The notes under the pieces are model-generated. The model was given only the letters and a program-made list of their open reading frames with translations, was not told where the DNA came from and ran no database searches. A DNA stretch of 64,000 bases from Liolophura sinensis (lineage: Eukaryota; Mollusca; Polyplacophora; Chitonida; Chitonidae). Position 1 is the stretch's first letter; each line of letters opens with the position of its first letter. The translations under genes were made by a program, and so were the position numbers. Positions 60,201 through 64,000 of this stretch are shown in pieces. Location: the NCBI RefSeq assembly GCF_032854445.1, contig NC_088306.1, positions 4,462,373 through 4,526,372 of the forward strand. Reading direction: 5' to 3'.

Positions 60201-62596
60201 CAGCAGTAGATGTTCATCTAACCAGATCTTTGTTTATTTCATTCCTGCCCACAACCTGATTGCCCACCAGCAGTAGATGCTCCCCTAACCAGATCTTTGT
60301 TTATTTCATTCTTGCCCACAACCTGAATGCCCACCAGCAGCAGATGCTCCACTAACTAGATCTTTGTTTATTTCATTCCTGCCCACAACCTGACTGCCCA
60401 CCAGCAGTAGATGTTCCTCTAACCAGATCTTTGTTTATTTCATTCTTGCCCACAACCTGATTGCCCACCAGCAGTAGATGCTCCCCTAACCAGATCTTTG
60501 TTTATTTCATTCTTGCCCACAACCTGATTGCCCACCAGCAGCAGATGCTCCACTAACCAGATCTTTGTTTATTTCATTCCTGCCCACAACCTGATTGCCC
60601 ACCAGCAGTAGATGCTCCCCAATTTCCCCAATTTAGACCCACCTATATACAAGCACATACCTGTGAAGCTGTAGATACTCTCGAGGGCGATTCAGCAGAT
60701 ACAGGAATCTGTCGATGATTTTGTTCTTGCCCACGCCCTGATTACCCACCAGCAATAAATGCTCCCCCAGCAGATAGTCTTTGAGCATGTCCTCCATCAC
60801 AGATAAATGCTGAAAGTATTAAGAGAAAACGTCAGTTCAAGTCAATGAAATGATTGGACAAATTCCATTAATTTATAAATCAAAACATTCTTTCCAAATT
60901 TCACTTCGATAGAAATTATGGTATGTGACTTGAAATGCTAAATTATACTTCATTCCTAAAACATTTATTAAAGTAAGTAATTCAGACGTGTGATACAAAT
61001 AACACCAGCCTGGAAGTTAACAAAGCTTGTAACACAAAAAAAAATGATAACAAACCCAGAAAACTTGAGAGTAGCAAACTTGAAAAGAATACAAACTCAT
61101 AGATATGTAAATCCAAATGTTGGCACAGAAAGAATACAAACTCACAGACATGTAAAACCTAAATGTTAGCACAGAAAAAGATTACAAACTCACAAACATG
61201 TAAATCTAAATGTTGGCACAAACATTATACTCTCCATATTGCTGAACTGATCCCAAATAGAGGCACAAGTCATTACTAGCGATCAAGAAAACACAGGCTC
61301 TGTAAGAGGTACAAGTAATTTACTCTGTCCACACACACATATACATGTATTATAACATAAAGTCGGGAGACCTGGGGTCAAACCTGGGTCTGGCCATACC
61401 AAAGAATTTGAAAATGGTATTTGCTGCTACTTCGCATGGCACTGAGAGGTAAGAGCAAAGAAATAGGAATGGTTGGTTCAATGTAATCATAATGTGATTG
61501 GGTGGGGTGTCATGTCTGGTGTTTTTGGCACAATATTTCAGTGGCAGCAGCACTTTGGTGACATGGGCTCGTCCTTCCAGAAGACAACACAATATATGTA
61601 CACACACCTAATGACTCCTTGTCATCATATAACTGAAAAATTGTTAATTGTGATGTAAAACCCAATCATACATACATCTATATAACTAATATAACATACC
61701 TGTGGATTCTCATAGAAGAGAATGTCCGGCACCTTCATCCTGTTCTCTGGGTTATAAACGGACACCTCAGTGTTCCCGATTCTCAGAATGTTGTCTTTGA
61801 CTTCACCTGAAGTCAGATTGTGCTTAATGTTCAATTCTCAGATTGTTGTCTTTGACTTCACCTGACGTCAGACTGTACTGAATGTTCAATTCTCAGGATG
61901 TTGTCTTTGACTTCACCTGAAGTCAGACTGTACTGAATGTTCAATTCTGTCAGCAACCTGCAGATGGTCGTGGGTTTCCCCCAGGCTCTGCCCGGTTTCC
62001 TCCCACCATAATGCTGGCCGCCGTCATATAAGTGAAATATTCTTGAGTACGGCGTAAAACACCAATCAAATAAATAAATAAATAAATGTTCAATTCTCAG
62101 AATGTTGTCTTTGACTTCACCTGAAATCAGATTGTACTGAATGTTCAATTCTCAGAATGTTGTCTTTGACTTCACTTGAAGTCAGACTTTAGTGAATGTT
62201 CAATTCTCAGAATGTTGAATTTGACTTCACCTGAAGTCAGACTGTACTGAATGTTCAATTCTCAGAATGTTGTCTTTGACTTCAACTGAAGTCAGACTGT
62301 ACTGAATTCTGTGTACATTGTTGAAATTATACTTTTTTTGTAAAACCCTGAAATTGGCCAACCTAACCATCATAGTTTTGTCTTAAACATTGAATAAACT
62401 GGTGTATAAGTCACACTGAAAAGTGTTCTTTCATATGTGAAAGACGACCTTGGGGCTATAAACCAGGATATGCGTACGGTACTAACATGTCACAGATCGC
62501 TCCACTGCTTCCATGGTAACCTGTTGTTGGGGTTTAAGAATATCTGCTTCTTCCAGGGACTGCTCCAGAGCAGTGCGAGCCAATCGTGGTAAAAAC
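21513..62596 (-). CDS. VWA8: VWA8, C-terminal ~1218 residues (28 exons; 5' end outside window)
   Basis: Twenty-eight exons with AG/GT borders and continuous phase were placed from 62596 down to the TGA at 21513-21515. In the visible 1218 residues there is an AAA+ module with Walker A GNQGVGKN (about 94-101), Walker [12 protein letters not shown] (about 155-165) and a sensor-like MMVLANRPG; a long middle region; and a C-terminal von Willebrand A domain with MIDAS motif DVSGSM (from about 1033) and [13 protein letters not shown]. Segments such as [34 protein letters not shown] and [11 protein letters not shown] match vertebrate VWA8 as I remember it. Human VWA8 is about 1900 residues, so roughly the first 690 lie to the right of the window. 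Mammalian VWA8 is a mitochondrial ATPase; the targeting peptide would be in the missing part. The coding sequence occupies under 10% of 41 kb; introns are packed with minisatellites, ten of which repeat pieces of its own exons. Confidence 0.95.
21970..22032 (-). mobile_element. SINE 3'-end relic
   Basis: (tttat)n tail followed by a degraded 'ggttttactctatactcaag'. Located in the last VWA8 intron. Confidence 0.5.
22175..22413 (-). CDS. VWA8: VWA8 exon w27
   Basis: Follows ctttctag|g and ends at ccag|gtttgt. Encodes [40 protein letters not shown] and [12 protein letters not shown]. Reading through the donor gives a longer open frame, but splicing at 22175 restores the conserved C-terminus. Confidence 0.96.
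22518..22679 (+). mobile_element. 5'-truncated SINE with 11-bp TSD
   Basis: Begins inside the body (cctctccagccgtaagtgg), ends with (aaat)n, and is flanked by tttcacgagtt at 22507-22517 and 22680-22690. Confidence 0.9.
22691..23757. other. VWA8 intron without recognised elements
   Basis: No exon, array or clear SINE was seen. Short open frames here lack support. Confidence 0.5.
23758..23856 (-). CDS. VWA8: VWA8 exon w26
   Basis: Follows gttatttcag|t and ends at aag|gtcagt. Encodes [20 protein letters not shown] and [12 protein letters not shown]. Acceptor and first ~48 nt are repeated five times upstream (23857-24395). Confidence 0.95.
23857..24395 (-). repeat. 97-bp array repeating the acceptor of VWA8 exon w26
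   Basis: Five extra 97-bp copies. Each contains the intron end (gttatttcag or gtcatttcag), ~48 nt of exon ([15 protein letters not shown]), and then jumps back to intron sequence (ttatttccctagcgttcctg). Period measured from gaaata starts at 23998, 24095, 24192, 24289 and 24386. Confidence 0.95.
24685..24996 (-). mobile_element. tRNA-derived SINE with an internal expansion
   Basis: Full-length minus copy whose body contains an expanded run of gagctggagcac repeats (about 24852-24915), grown from the normal 'cagcatgagctggact' segment. The expansion makes open frames on both strands that are not genes. Confidence 0.85.
25251..25409 (-). CDS. VWA8: VWA8 exon w25 with the MIDAS motif
   Basis: Follows gaccttcag|a and ends at aag|gtttga. 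Encodes [20 protein letters not shown] (DxSxS metal-binding motif of the VWA domain) and [17 protein letters not shown]. Confidence 0.96.
25410..26700. other. VWA8 intron without recognised elements
   Basis: No exon seen. The segment at about 25780-25980 is relatively G+C rich and could be part of an interspersed repeat, but there is no second copy in the window. Confidence 0.4.
26715..26980. repeat. Minisatellite of 'ttcccctccacagatgataacg'
   Basis: About 11 copies of a core unit alternating with 'ctctataac' to give a mixed 22/31-bp periodicity. No exon sequence is included. Confidence 0.85.
27048..27173 (-). CDS. VWA8: VWA8 exon w24
   Basis: Follows tgttttaag|g and ends at gag|gtgaga. Encodes [20 protein letters not shown] and [18 protein letters not shown]. 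Confidence 0.95.
27692..27800 (-). CDS. VWA8: VWA8 exon w23
   Basis: Follows ttcaatag|a and ends at cag|gtcagc. Encodes [20 protein letters not shown] and LRVILDSLQ. Confidence 0.95.
27990..28100 (-). mobile_element. 5'-truncated SINE
   Basis: Tail, 'ctgacgccgcactcaagaat' and 'gcattatggttggaggaaac', then stops. Head absent. Confidence 0.75.
28270..28316 (-). CDS. VWA8: VWA8 exon w22 (47 nt)
   Basis: Follows cgtgcag|g and ends at agag|gtgagg. Encodes [15 protein letters not shown]. Very short, but phase and sequence fit both neighbours. Confidence 0.93.
29366..29475 (-). CDS. VWA8: VWA8 exon w21
   Basis: Follows cccactag|g and ends at gag|gtgagt. Encodes [20 protein letters not shown] and [10 protein letters not shown]. 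Confidence 0.95.
29607..29772 (+). mobile_element. 5'-truncated SINE
   Basis: Starts in the body (ctctccggtcataagcggg) and ends at caaataaata. A second, more degraded partial copy follows at 29800-29930. Confidence 0.75.
29800..29930 (+). mobile_element. Degraded SINE fragment
   Basis: Recognisable by 'catgctggtttcctctccgg' and 'tataagtgaaatattcttga'. Internal deletions. Confidence 0.6.
29995..30062 (-). mobile_element. Fragment of a third short repeat family
   Basis: 'gaatgaatgaatgattatgg' leading into 'cttaacgccacatcagcaat', a structure parallel to the repeats at 18402 and 39515 (tail, then ttaacg, then a cag...catat motif). Confidence 0.45.
30440..31455. repeat. 85-bp minisatellite, about 12 copies
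   Basis: Highly homogeneous 85-bp units starting 'ggctgaccatagttctgcct'. Most differ at only one to three positions, indicating recent expansion. No VWA8 exon sequence is included. Confidence 0.95.
31655..32095. repeat. ~148-bp repeat, three copies
   Basis: Three near-identical blocks beginning 'ccctttttggagttttctac'. The last has a short deletion. Confidence 0.9.
32305..32640. repeat. ~130-bp repeat, about three copies
   Basis: Blocks sharing 'aggtcaaggtcactgaaaat' and 'cccatatatgtgacgtaag'. The third copy is diverged. Confidence 0.8.
32735..32960 (-). repeat. Repeat copying the donor end of VWA8 exon w20
   Basis: Two to three copies, ~85-130 bp apart, of the last ~50 nt of exon w20 ([15 protein letters not shown]) plus donor-like sequence. 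Open frames on both strands here come from this duplication. Confidence 0.85.
32961..33072 (-). CDS. VWA8: VWA8 exon w20
   Basis: Follows gatttgtag|a and ends at acag|gtaagg. Encodes [20 protein letters not shown] followed by AGGT, a highly recognisable VWA8 segment. Its 3' part is repeated at 32735-32960. Confidence 0.95.
33445..34330 (-). repeat. 68-bp array repeating the donor of VWA8 exon w19
   Basis: Thirteen 68-bp units, each with ~28 nt of exon end (GQGDDKHLQ) followed by cag|gtacagctt or tacag|gtacag and ~40 nt of intron. Units are nearly identical. The unit leaves remainder two on division by three, which produces a set of long but spurious plus-strand open frames. Confidence 0.97.
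34331..34535 (-). CDS. VWA8: VWA8 exon w19, arrays on both sides
   Basis: Follows aacgtttcag|a and ends at cag|gtctgg, a weaker donor than the gtacag of most repeat copies. Encodes [38 protein letters not shown] and [16 protein letters not shown]. The acceptor is repeated at 34536-35715 and the donor at 33445-34330. Confidence 0.95.
34536..35715 (-). repeat. 44-bp array repeating the acceptor of VWA8 exon w19
   Basis: About 27 copies of a 44-bp unit (cctgaaacgttcatggatag on the plus strand). On the gene strand each reads ...gaacgtttcag|ggcatcac or ggcgtcac, the native acceptor with about 8 nt of exon. Confidence 0.95.
35838..36068 (-). mobile_element. tRNA-derived SINE, diverged
   Basis: Tail, 'atgttttatgccaggattaa', 'cagcattatggtgggagg' and a degraded head ending 'ccactgagacac'. 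Confidence 0.75.
36155..36262. repeat. (AT)n microsatellite
   Basis: Around 100 nt of almost pure TA repeats with a few tttata interruptions. The open frames of repeated Ile-Tyr are artefacts. Confidence 0.97.
36430..36511 (-). CDS. VWA8: VWA8 exon w18
   Basis: Follows gttgagcag|g and ends at ctgg|gtatgt. Encodes [20 protein letters not shown]. Confidence 0.93.
36710..36800 (-). mobile_element. SINE 3'-end relic
   Basis: 'agttttacactgcactcaag' and 'aatttcac' match the SINE 3' part. Strongly degraded. Confidence 0.4.
36845..37215. repeat. ~19-bp minisatellite 'gggaaaccaagcgcagatc'
   Basis: About 18 variable copies in the intron before exon w18 in plus-strand order. No exon sequence is recognised. 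Confidence 0.85.
37375..37579 (-). CDS. VWA8: VWA8 exon w17
   Basis: Follows gctttttag|c and ends at atg|gtgagg. Encodes [40 protein letters not shown] and [17 protein letters not shown]. Confidence 0.9.
37595..37900. repeat. 30-bp minisatellite
   Basis: About 10 copies of 'acagtagtgataacaagtat' plus cacaaaacag, immediately upstream (in gene orientation) of exon w17. Because 30 is a multiple of three it keeps frames open on both strands, giving spurious open frames. Confidence 0.93.
38395..39253 (-). repeat. ~93-bp array repeating the donor end of VWA8 exon w16
   Basis: About nine irregular copies of the last ~75 nt of exon w16 ([16 protein letters not shown]) with donor (cag|gtgaga/gtaaga types). 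Decoy donors lie near 38402, 38510, 38600, 38684, 38776, 38871, 38969, 39062 and 39158, ahead of the native site at 39253. More diverged than the other exon-derived arrays. Confidence 0.9.
39254..39405 (-). CDS. VWA8: VWA8 exon w16
   Basis: Follows tttttttgcag|a and ends at cag|gtgaga. Encodes [34 protein letters not shown] and VVIGLPDLQ. Its last ~75 nt plus donor are repeated about nine times downstream. Confidence 0.93.
39515..39810 (-). mobile_element. Short interspersed repeat, second family (tRNA-like head?)
   Basis: ~300-bp element from 'gtgagtacgagtgattgagg' through 'ttaacgtcgtacttaaca' to 'ggattgagcctggatctact'. On the minus strand the last part resembles a tRNA B box (ggctcaatcc). 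A fragment of the same family is at 18402-18500. Confidence 0.65.
39868..40018. repeat. 50-bp repeat, three copies, abutting the donor of exon w15
   Basis: Units begin 'gattctttcacaaacacaaa' at 39871, 39921 and 39971. Each ends in a copy of the intron start of w15 in which the donor GT reads AT, so no intact decoy donor is present. Confidence 0.9.
40019..40080 (-). CDS. VWA8: VWA8 exon w15
   Basis: Follows gtttttgcag|a and ends at gaa|gtgagt. Encodes [20 protein letters not shown]. Confidence 0.88.
40800..40925 (-). CDS. VWA8: VWA8 exon w14
   Basis: Follows gttttgtcag|g and ends at aa|gtaagt. Encodes [20 protein letters not shown] and [15 protein letters not shown]. Its acceptor and first half are repeated 13 times upstream (40926-42062); only the copy here carries the complete exon with a donor. 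Confidence 0.93.
40926..42062 (-). repeat. 86-bp array repeating the acceptor of VWA8 exon w14
   Basis: Thirteen extra 86-bp units, each with gttttgtcag|g plus the first ~65 nt of exon w14 ([15 protein letters not shown]). Acceptors recur about every 86 bp from 41011 to 42048. Two subfamilies are visible: cagctgg...ttggcagctg on the left and cagttgg...gagggctgg on the right. Confidence 0.97.
42252..42322 (-). CDS. VWA8: VWA8 exon w13
   Basis: Follows gtttgcag|c and ends at atgg|gtaagt. Encodes [20 protein letters not shown]. Confidence 0.9.
42582..42689 (-). CDS. VWA8: VWA8 exon w12
   Basis: Follows cgcttacag|a and ends at gag|gtactt. Encodes [20 protein letters not shown] and [13 protein letters not shown]. 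Conservation is lower here, but phase and borders agree. Confidence 0.88.
43327..43553 (-). CDS. VWA8: VWA8 exon w11
   Basis: Follows cctcaaacag|g and ends at gtg|gtaggt. Encodes [38 protein letters not shown] and VVLHEEV. It is the longest open exon of this part of the gene and G+C rich. Confidence 0.95.
43765..44250. repeat. Short degenerate repeat of 'atggtaaattacaggta'
   Basis: About 30 copies of a 16-20-bp unit with variants acaggtacatgta, ggaagta and acaagta. Intronic, no exon sequence. Confidence 0.9.
44717..44855 (-). CDS. VWA8: VWA8 exon w10
   Basis: Follows gtttctag|g and ends at aaag|gtgaga. Encodes [20 protein letters not shown] and [16 protein letters not shown]. Confidence 0.9.
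44925..45935. repeat. Minisatellite of 'gagaactgtttccac', interrupted by a SINE
   Basis: Many copies of 'gtgagaactgtttccactca' alternating with 'cttccacctacatgtatgtg', at 44925-45313 and 45600-45935, split by the SINE at 45327-45599. The unit resembles exon w10 sequence at 44820-44845 (gtgagaactgttctactgtc), so an exonic seed is possible but not certain. Confidence 0.85.
45327..45599 (+). mobile_element. tRNA-derived SINE, full length, 13-bp TSD
   Basis: Complete element: head 'gcctccgtggctcagttgg' (tRNA A-box-like), 'gtgagttcaagtccagctc' (B-box-like), conserved body, 3' end 'gtacggtgtaaaataccaat' and an (aaat)n tail. Flanked by tttttcacctaca at 45314-45326 and 45600-45612. It inserted into the surrounding minisatellite. 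Confidence 0.95.
45957..46132 (+). mobile_element. SINE copy lacking its 3' part
   Basis: Well-preserved head with A box tggctcagtcgg (45968-45979) and B box agttcaagtcc (46037-46047). The element stops at 'gtgggtttcccccgagct' without tail. A short agttaca flanks both sides (45950-45956, 46133-46139), which is weak evidence of a duplication. Confidence 0.85.
46197..46311 (-). CDS. VWA8: VWA8 exon w9
   Basis: Follows tcatgcag|a and ends at aag|gtaatg. Encodes [20 protein letters not shown] and [13 protein letters not shown]. Confidence 0.9.
47215..47755. repeat. ~63-bp minisatellite rich in 'gtgggcagtggagg'
   Basis: Compound units made of 'gaaactgtgtgggcagtgg', 'gaaattgtgtggaaagtgg' and 'agaaatggtgtgggcagtgg'. 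Because the sub-units are 21 nt, all frames stay open, giving several 130-150-codon artefacts on both strands. Confidence 0.95.
47770..49063. other. VWA8 intron without recognised elements
   Basis: AT-rich, no exon or array seen. Confidence 0.45.
49076..49224 (-). mobile_element. 5'-truncated SINE with 12-bp TSD
   Basis: Tail and body only, ending at 'cttcccacttacagcc'. Flanked by agcatgtacata at 49064-49075 and 49225-49236. Confidence 0.9.
49995..50246 (+). mobile_element. tRNA-derived SINE, diverged
   Basis: Degraded head (ggttggcatactagcaggg), 'cagcaacctgcggatggtcg', 3' end and (aaat)n tail. Confidence 0.8.
50405..50565. repeat. ~56-bp repeat next to exon w8
   Basis: Three to four copies of a unit containing 'ccctgcagatcagacagagg' and cactaactccctccctccct. 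Ends just before the donor of exon w8 and does not copy its exon. Confidence 0.85.
50571..50722 (-). CDS. VWA8: VWA8 exon w8
   Basis: Follows attctccag|a and ends at aga|gtaagg. Encodes [20 protein letters not shown] and [17 protein letters not shown]. Confidence 0.95.
51136..51180. repeat. Perfect 17-bp inverted repeat (hairpin)
   Basis: ggaccttgaaacgaact (51136-51152) and its exact reverse complement (51164-51180), separated by 11 nt. Intronic. Confidence 0.9.
51570..51795 (+). mobile_element. tRNA-derived SINE, old copy
   Basis: Diverged head and body ('gtgaattcaaatccagctca', 'ccataatgctggccaccatc') and 3' end 'aacggtgtcaaaacacccat'. No clear TSD. Confidence 0.7.
51854..52059 (-). CDS. 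VWA8: VWA8 exon w7
   Basis: Follows gtctacag|g and ends at gag|gtgagg. Encodes [20 protein letters not shown] and [16 protein letters not shown]. Confidence 0.95.
52485..53850. repeat. ~53-bp minisatellite, about 25 copies
   Basis: Units contain 'ccattcagccaccaaagtgt' and ggctatggacaggctggacacttcac. No VWA8 exon sequence. The right end runs into the hairpin at 53830-53868. It has the same length as, but no similarity to, the giant array at the left of the window. Confidence 0.95.
53830..53868. repeat. Perfect 17-bp hairpin closing the 53-bp array
   Basis: cttcacatactaaccat (53830-53846) and its exact complement (53852-53868) with a 5-nt loop. The left arm is the array's own unit, so the last unit is followed by an inverted fragment of itself. 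Confidence 0.92.
53925..54076 (+). mobile_element. 5'-truncated SINE
   Basis: Body from 'catatgtgggaaggtctgcc' to 'aaaacaccaatcaaataaat'. Head missing or unrecognisable. Confidence 0.75.
54219..54338 (-). CDS. VWA8: VWA8 exon w6
   Basis: Follows gttgtcag|c and ends at atgg|gtaaag. Encodes [19 protein letters not shown] and [11 protein letters not shown] (sensor region of the AAA module). Confidence 0.95.
54725..55379 (-). repeat. ~92-bp array repeating the donor end of VWA8 exon w5
   Basis: Seven extra copies, each with the exon end ([14 protein letters not shown]), the donor (acag|gtaagacagtaaa) and ~45 nt of intron. Decoy donors lie near 54735, 54828, 54916, 55009, 55100, 55194 and 55288. 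Copies keep intact GTAAGA donors except the farthest. Confidence 0.96.
55380..55515 (-). CDS. VWA8: VWA8 exon w5 with Walker B
   Basis: Follows gtgtgcag|g and ends at acag|gtaaga. Encodes [11 protein letters not shown] and [20 protein letters not shown]. Its 3' end and donor are repeated at 54725-55379. Confidence 0.95.
56343..56485 (+). mobile_element. 5'-truncated SINE with 12-bp TSD
   Basis: Body from 'agcaacctttggatagttga' to a mixed (aaac)n/(aaat)n tail. Flanked by tagtgaaataca at 56331-56342 and 56486-56497. Confidence 0.88.
56540..58316 (-). repeat. ~100-bp array repeating the donor end of VWA8 exon w4
   Basis: About 17 extra copies of the last ~45 nt of exon w4 ([16 protein letters not shown]) with donor (ttg|gtatgttcc) and ~55 nt of intron. 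Copy-specific point changes and one-base deletions are present, but the donor GTATGT is kept in nearly all units. Confidence 0.96.
58317..58392 (-). CDS. VWA8: VWA8 exon w4
   Basis: Follows cttttcag|a and ends at ttg|gtatgt. Encodes [20 protein letters not shown] and EDSPL. Its 3' half and donor are repeated about 17 times downstream. Confidence 0.95.
58393..59495. other. VWA8 intron without recognised elements
   Basis: AT-rich; no exon or repeat seen before the Walker A-derived array. Confidence 0.45.
59500..60620 (-). repeat. ~67-bp array built from the Walker A segment of exon w3
   Basis: About 16 copies of a unit whose gene-strand sequence resembles the exon w3 region coding [13 protein letters not shown] (gcccacaacctgattgccca on the plus strand). 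The outermost copy (59520-59625) is longer and also matches the exon part for NKIIDRFL, which looks like an initial partial exon duplication. None has an open frame with both splice sites. Confidence 0.92.
60661..60809 (-). CDS. VWA8: VWA8 exon w3 with Walker A
   Basis: Follows tactttcag|c and ends at cag|gtatgt. Encodes [19 protein letters not shown] and the P-loop GNQGVGKNK. An internal segment is amplified in the downstream intron (59500-60620). Confidence 0.95.
61700..61806 (-). CDS. VWA8: VWA8 exon w2
   Basis: Follows gacttcag|g and ends at cag|gtatgt. Encodes [20 protein letters not shown] and then [13 protein letters not shown]. Its acceptor and first ~30 nt are repeated in the array at 61807-62310. 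Confidence 0.9.
61807..62310 (-). repeat. ~57-bp array repeating the acceptor of VWA8 exon w2, split by a SINE
   Basis: About seven copies with acceptor (tgacttcag|gtgaagtc), ~30 nt of exon (EVKDNILRI) and ~25 nt of intron (gaacattcagtacagtctga on the gene strand). Confidence 0.93.
61949..62084 (+). mobile_element. 5'-truncated SINE inserted inside the exon w2 array
   Basis: Body from 'gtcagcaacctgcagatggt' to an (aaat)n tail. Flanked by aatgttcaattct at 61936-61948 and 62085-62097, which is part of the tandem unit itself. Young in appearance: nearly consensus sequence. Confidence 0.93.
62487..62596 (-). CDS. VWA8: VWA8 exon w1 (first in window)
   Basis: Follows ccatgtag|g and ends at gac at|gttagt. 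Encodes [20 protein letters not shown]. The Cys codon shared with the next exon gives the expected CEV junction. Confidence 0.8.
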
Positions 62597-62834
62597 CTAC
62601 ATGGAATCAAATACAACTGAATATACATAGACATCTAGCACAAAATAACAATTACTTGCGCTTTCACCTCAACTGATCAAATAGACAAGTGAGACACCTT
62701 TATTAATCACATAAGTGCCAGTGAAAGGTTACAAGCCAGTTCAAGGTTTGTTCATGGTAGGCATGCTTGTACTCAGCTAGTCTCTTGTTTTTGGTCAGCC
62801 TGAGGACTGGCTGTACACAGTTGGCTGCTCACTG

Positions 62835-63330
62835 GGGGATATACTGCCTCCCTGAGGCATTGATAGGATAATACTGCCTCTCTGAGGCACTGATTGGATG
62901 ACACTGCCTCCCTGAGGCACTGATTGGATAATACTGCCTCCCTGAGGCACTGATTGGATAATACCGCCTCTCTGTGGCACTGATTGGATAATACCGCCTC
63001 CCTGAGGCACTGATTGGATAATACCGCCTCCCTGAGTCACTGATTGGATAATACTGCCTCTCTGAGGCACTGATTGGATAATGCTGCCTCCCTGAGGCAC
63101 TGATTGGATAATACCGCCTCCCTGAGGCACTGATTGGATAATACCGCCTCTCTGTGGCACTGACTGGATAATACTGCCTCCCTGAGTAACTGATTGGATA
63201 ATACTGCCCCTCTGAGGCACTGATTGGATAATACTGCCTCCCTGAGGCACTGATTGGATAATGCTGCCTCCCTAAGGCACTGATTGGATAATACTGCCTC
63301 CCTGAGGCACTGATTGGGTAATACTGCCTC
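62835..63330. repeat. 30-bp minisatellite, about 16 copies
   Basis: Units 'ctccctgaggcactgattgg' plus ataatactgc. Being a multiple of three it leaves 150-170-codon open frames on the minus strand that are not genes. Upstream of exon w1. Confidence 0.95.
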
Positions 63331-63342
63331 ACAGACATTATA

Positions 63343-63608
63343 TTTATTTATTTATTTGATGGTGTTTTATGCCGTACTCAAGAATATTTCACTTATGCGA
63401 CGGCGGCCAACATTAGCGTGGGAGGAAACCGAGCAGAGCCCGGAGGAAACCCACGACCATCTGCTGGTTGCTGGCAGACCTTCCCACTTACGGCCAGGGA
63501 GGAAGCCAGCACGAGCTGGACTTGAACCCACAGCGACCGCATTGGTGAGAGGCTCCGAAGTCATTACGCTGCGCTAGCACACTAACCATCTGAGCCACGG
63601 AGGCCCCA
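63343..63608 (-). mobile_element. tRNA-derived SINE, full length, 13-bp TSD
   Basis: Complete minus-strand copy (tail at low end, head ending 'gagccacggaggccc') flanked by cacagacattata at 63330-63342 and 63609-63621. Inserted at the edge of the 30-bp array. Confidence 0.95.
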
Positions 63609-63621
63609 CACAGACATTATA

Positions 63622-64000
63622 GGTTGTTGACACACTATAAATTTCTGCATTGTTATTTTCACTGCACTGAGTTAAGATGTAGAAGAATTGTGTCTGTTTT
63701 TACTTGAACTAATAACTTTTTACCCCGTGGCACAATGCACTCCATAGAGGTTACACCAAGATGACATAATGCTTTGACCATTGCCTACAACAACTGCTCA
63801 TGTTAGGTTGATTTTTTGATATGCATCACAGAAAAGTGCAATCTGCATGTGCTGTTGGGCATGGCACAAAGCAAAAAGTAGGGGTAATATATTTTAGGAG
63901 ATATTTGAAGCTGACAACTATGTTCCGAAACTTGTGTGGTTGAAACACGTTTAAGTGGTTCCTACAGCAGCCTACAGCATATCATTGGTCAAGCTTCATT
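63622..64000. other. VWA8 intron at the right edge
   Basis: No exon of the preceding VWA8 segment was found between 62597 and 64000, so this is taken as intron. Nothing else is recognised. Confidence 0.5.

Noticed and set aside
62795-63338. 151- and 169-codon minus-strand open frames with 10-residue repeats
   Set aside because: The 30-bp minisatellite is a multiple of three. The frames belong to the repeat.

Overview
The window looks like nuclear DNA from a lophotrochozoan animal, most likely a mollusc. It has short GT-AG exons spread over large introns, AT-rich non-coding DNA, many copies of a tRNA-derived SINE with an (AAAT)n tail, a second short repeat family of the kind common in molluscan genomes, and an exceptional density of minisatellites. 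The species cannot be fixed from sequence alone.

Layout. (1) About 0.38-16.6 kb: two very large arrays of a ~53-bp minisatellite in opposite orientations (383-4430 and 11705-16615). Their outer parts (about 990-2690 and 14910-16610) carry the same variant units in the same order, so they are a true inverted duplication. The ~7.3 kb between the arrays holds an unrecognised plus-strand gene with at least six well-supported coding exons (8432-11080) and two less certain upstream ones, one zinc-finger-like. (2) About 17-20.9 kb: a plus-strand two-exon gene for a 578-residue Mab-21/cGAS-like nucleotidyltransferase with an intact putative catalytic triad, probably an innate-immune cGAS-like receptor. 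(3) 21.5-62.6 kb and beyond the right edge: a minus-strand gene, tail-to-tail with the previous one, in which I could place 28 consecutive exons with continuous reading phase. They encode the C-terminal ~1218 residues of VWA8, an AAA+ ATPase with a C-terminal von Willebrand A domain known as a mitochondrial protein in mammals. The N-terminal exons lie outside the window.

Most notable signal. The VWA8 introns contain more than 20 tandem-repeat arrays, and ten of them are built from pieces of the gene's own exons. Nine span an exon-intron junction, so the native splice donor or acceptor, with 8-75 nt of adjoining exon, is repeated 2 to ~27 times inside the intron. One more array amplifies the Walker A-coding segment of an exon. 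One exon (34331-34535) has such arrays on both sides. The result is a gene with well over 100 decoy splice sites, mostly in units that are not a multiple of three.

Almost all other long open frames are artefacts of tandem repeats, SINEs or antisense shadows. No rRNA, intact tRNA gene or CRISPR was found.
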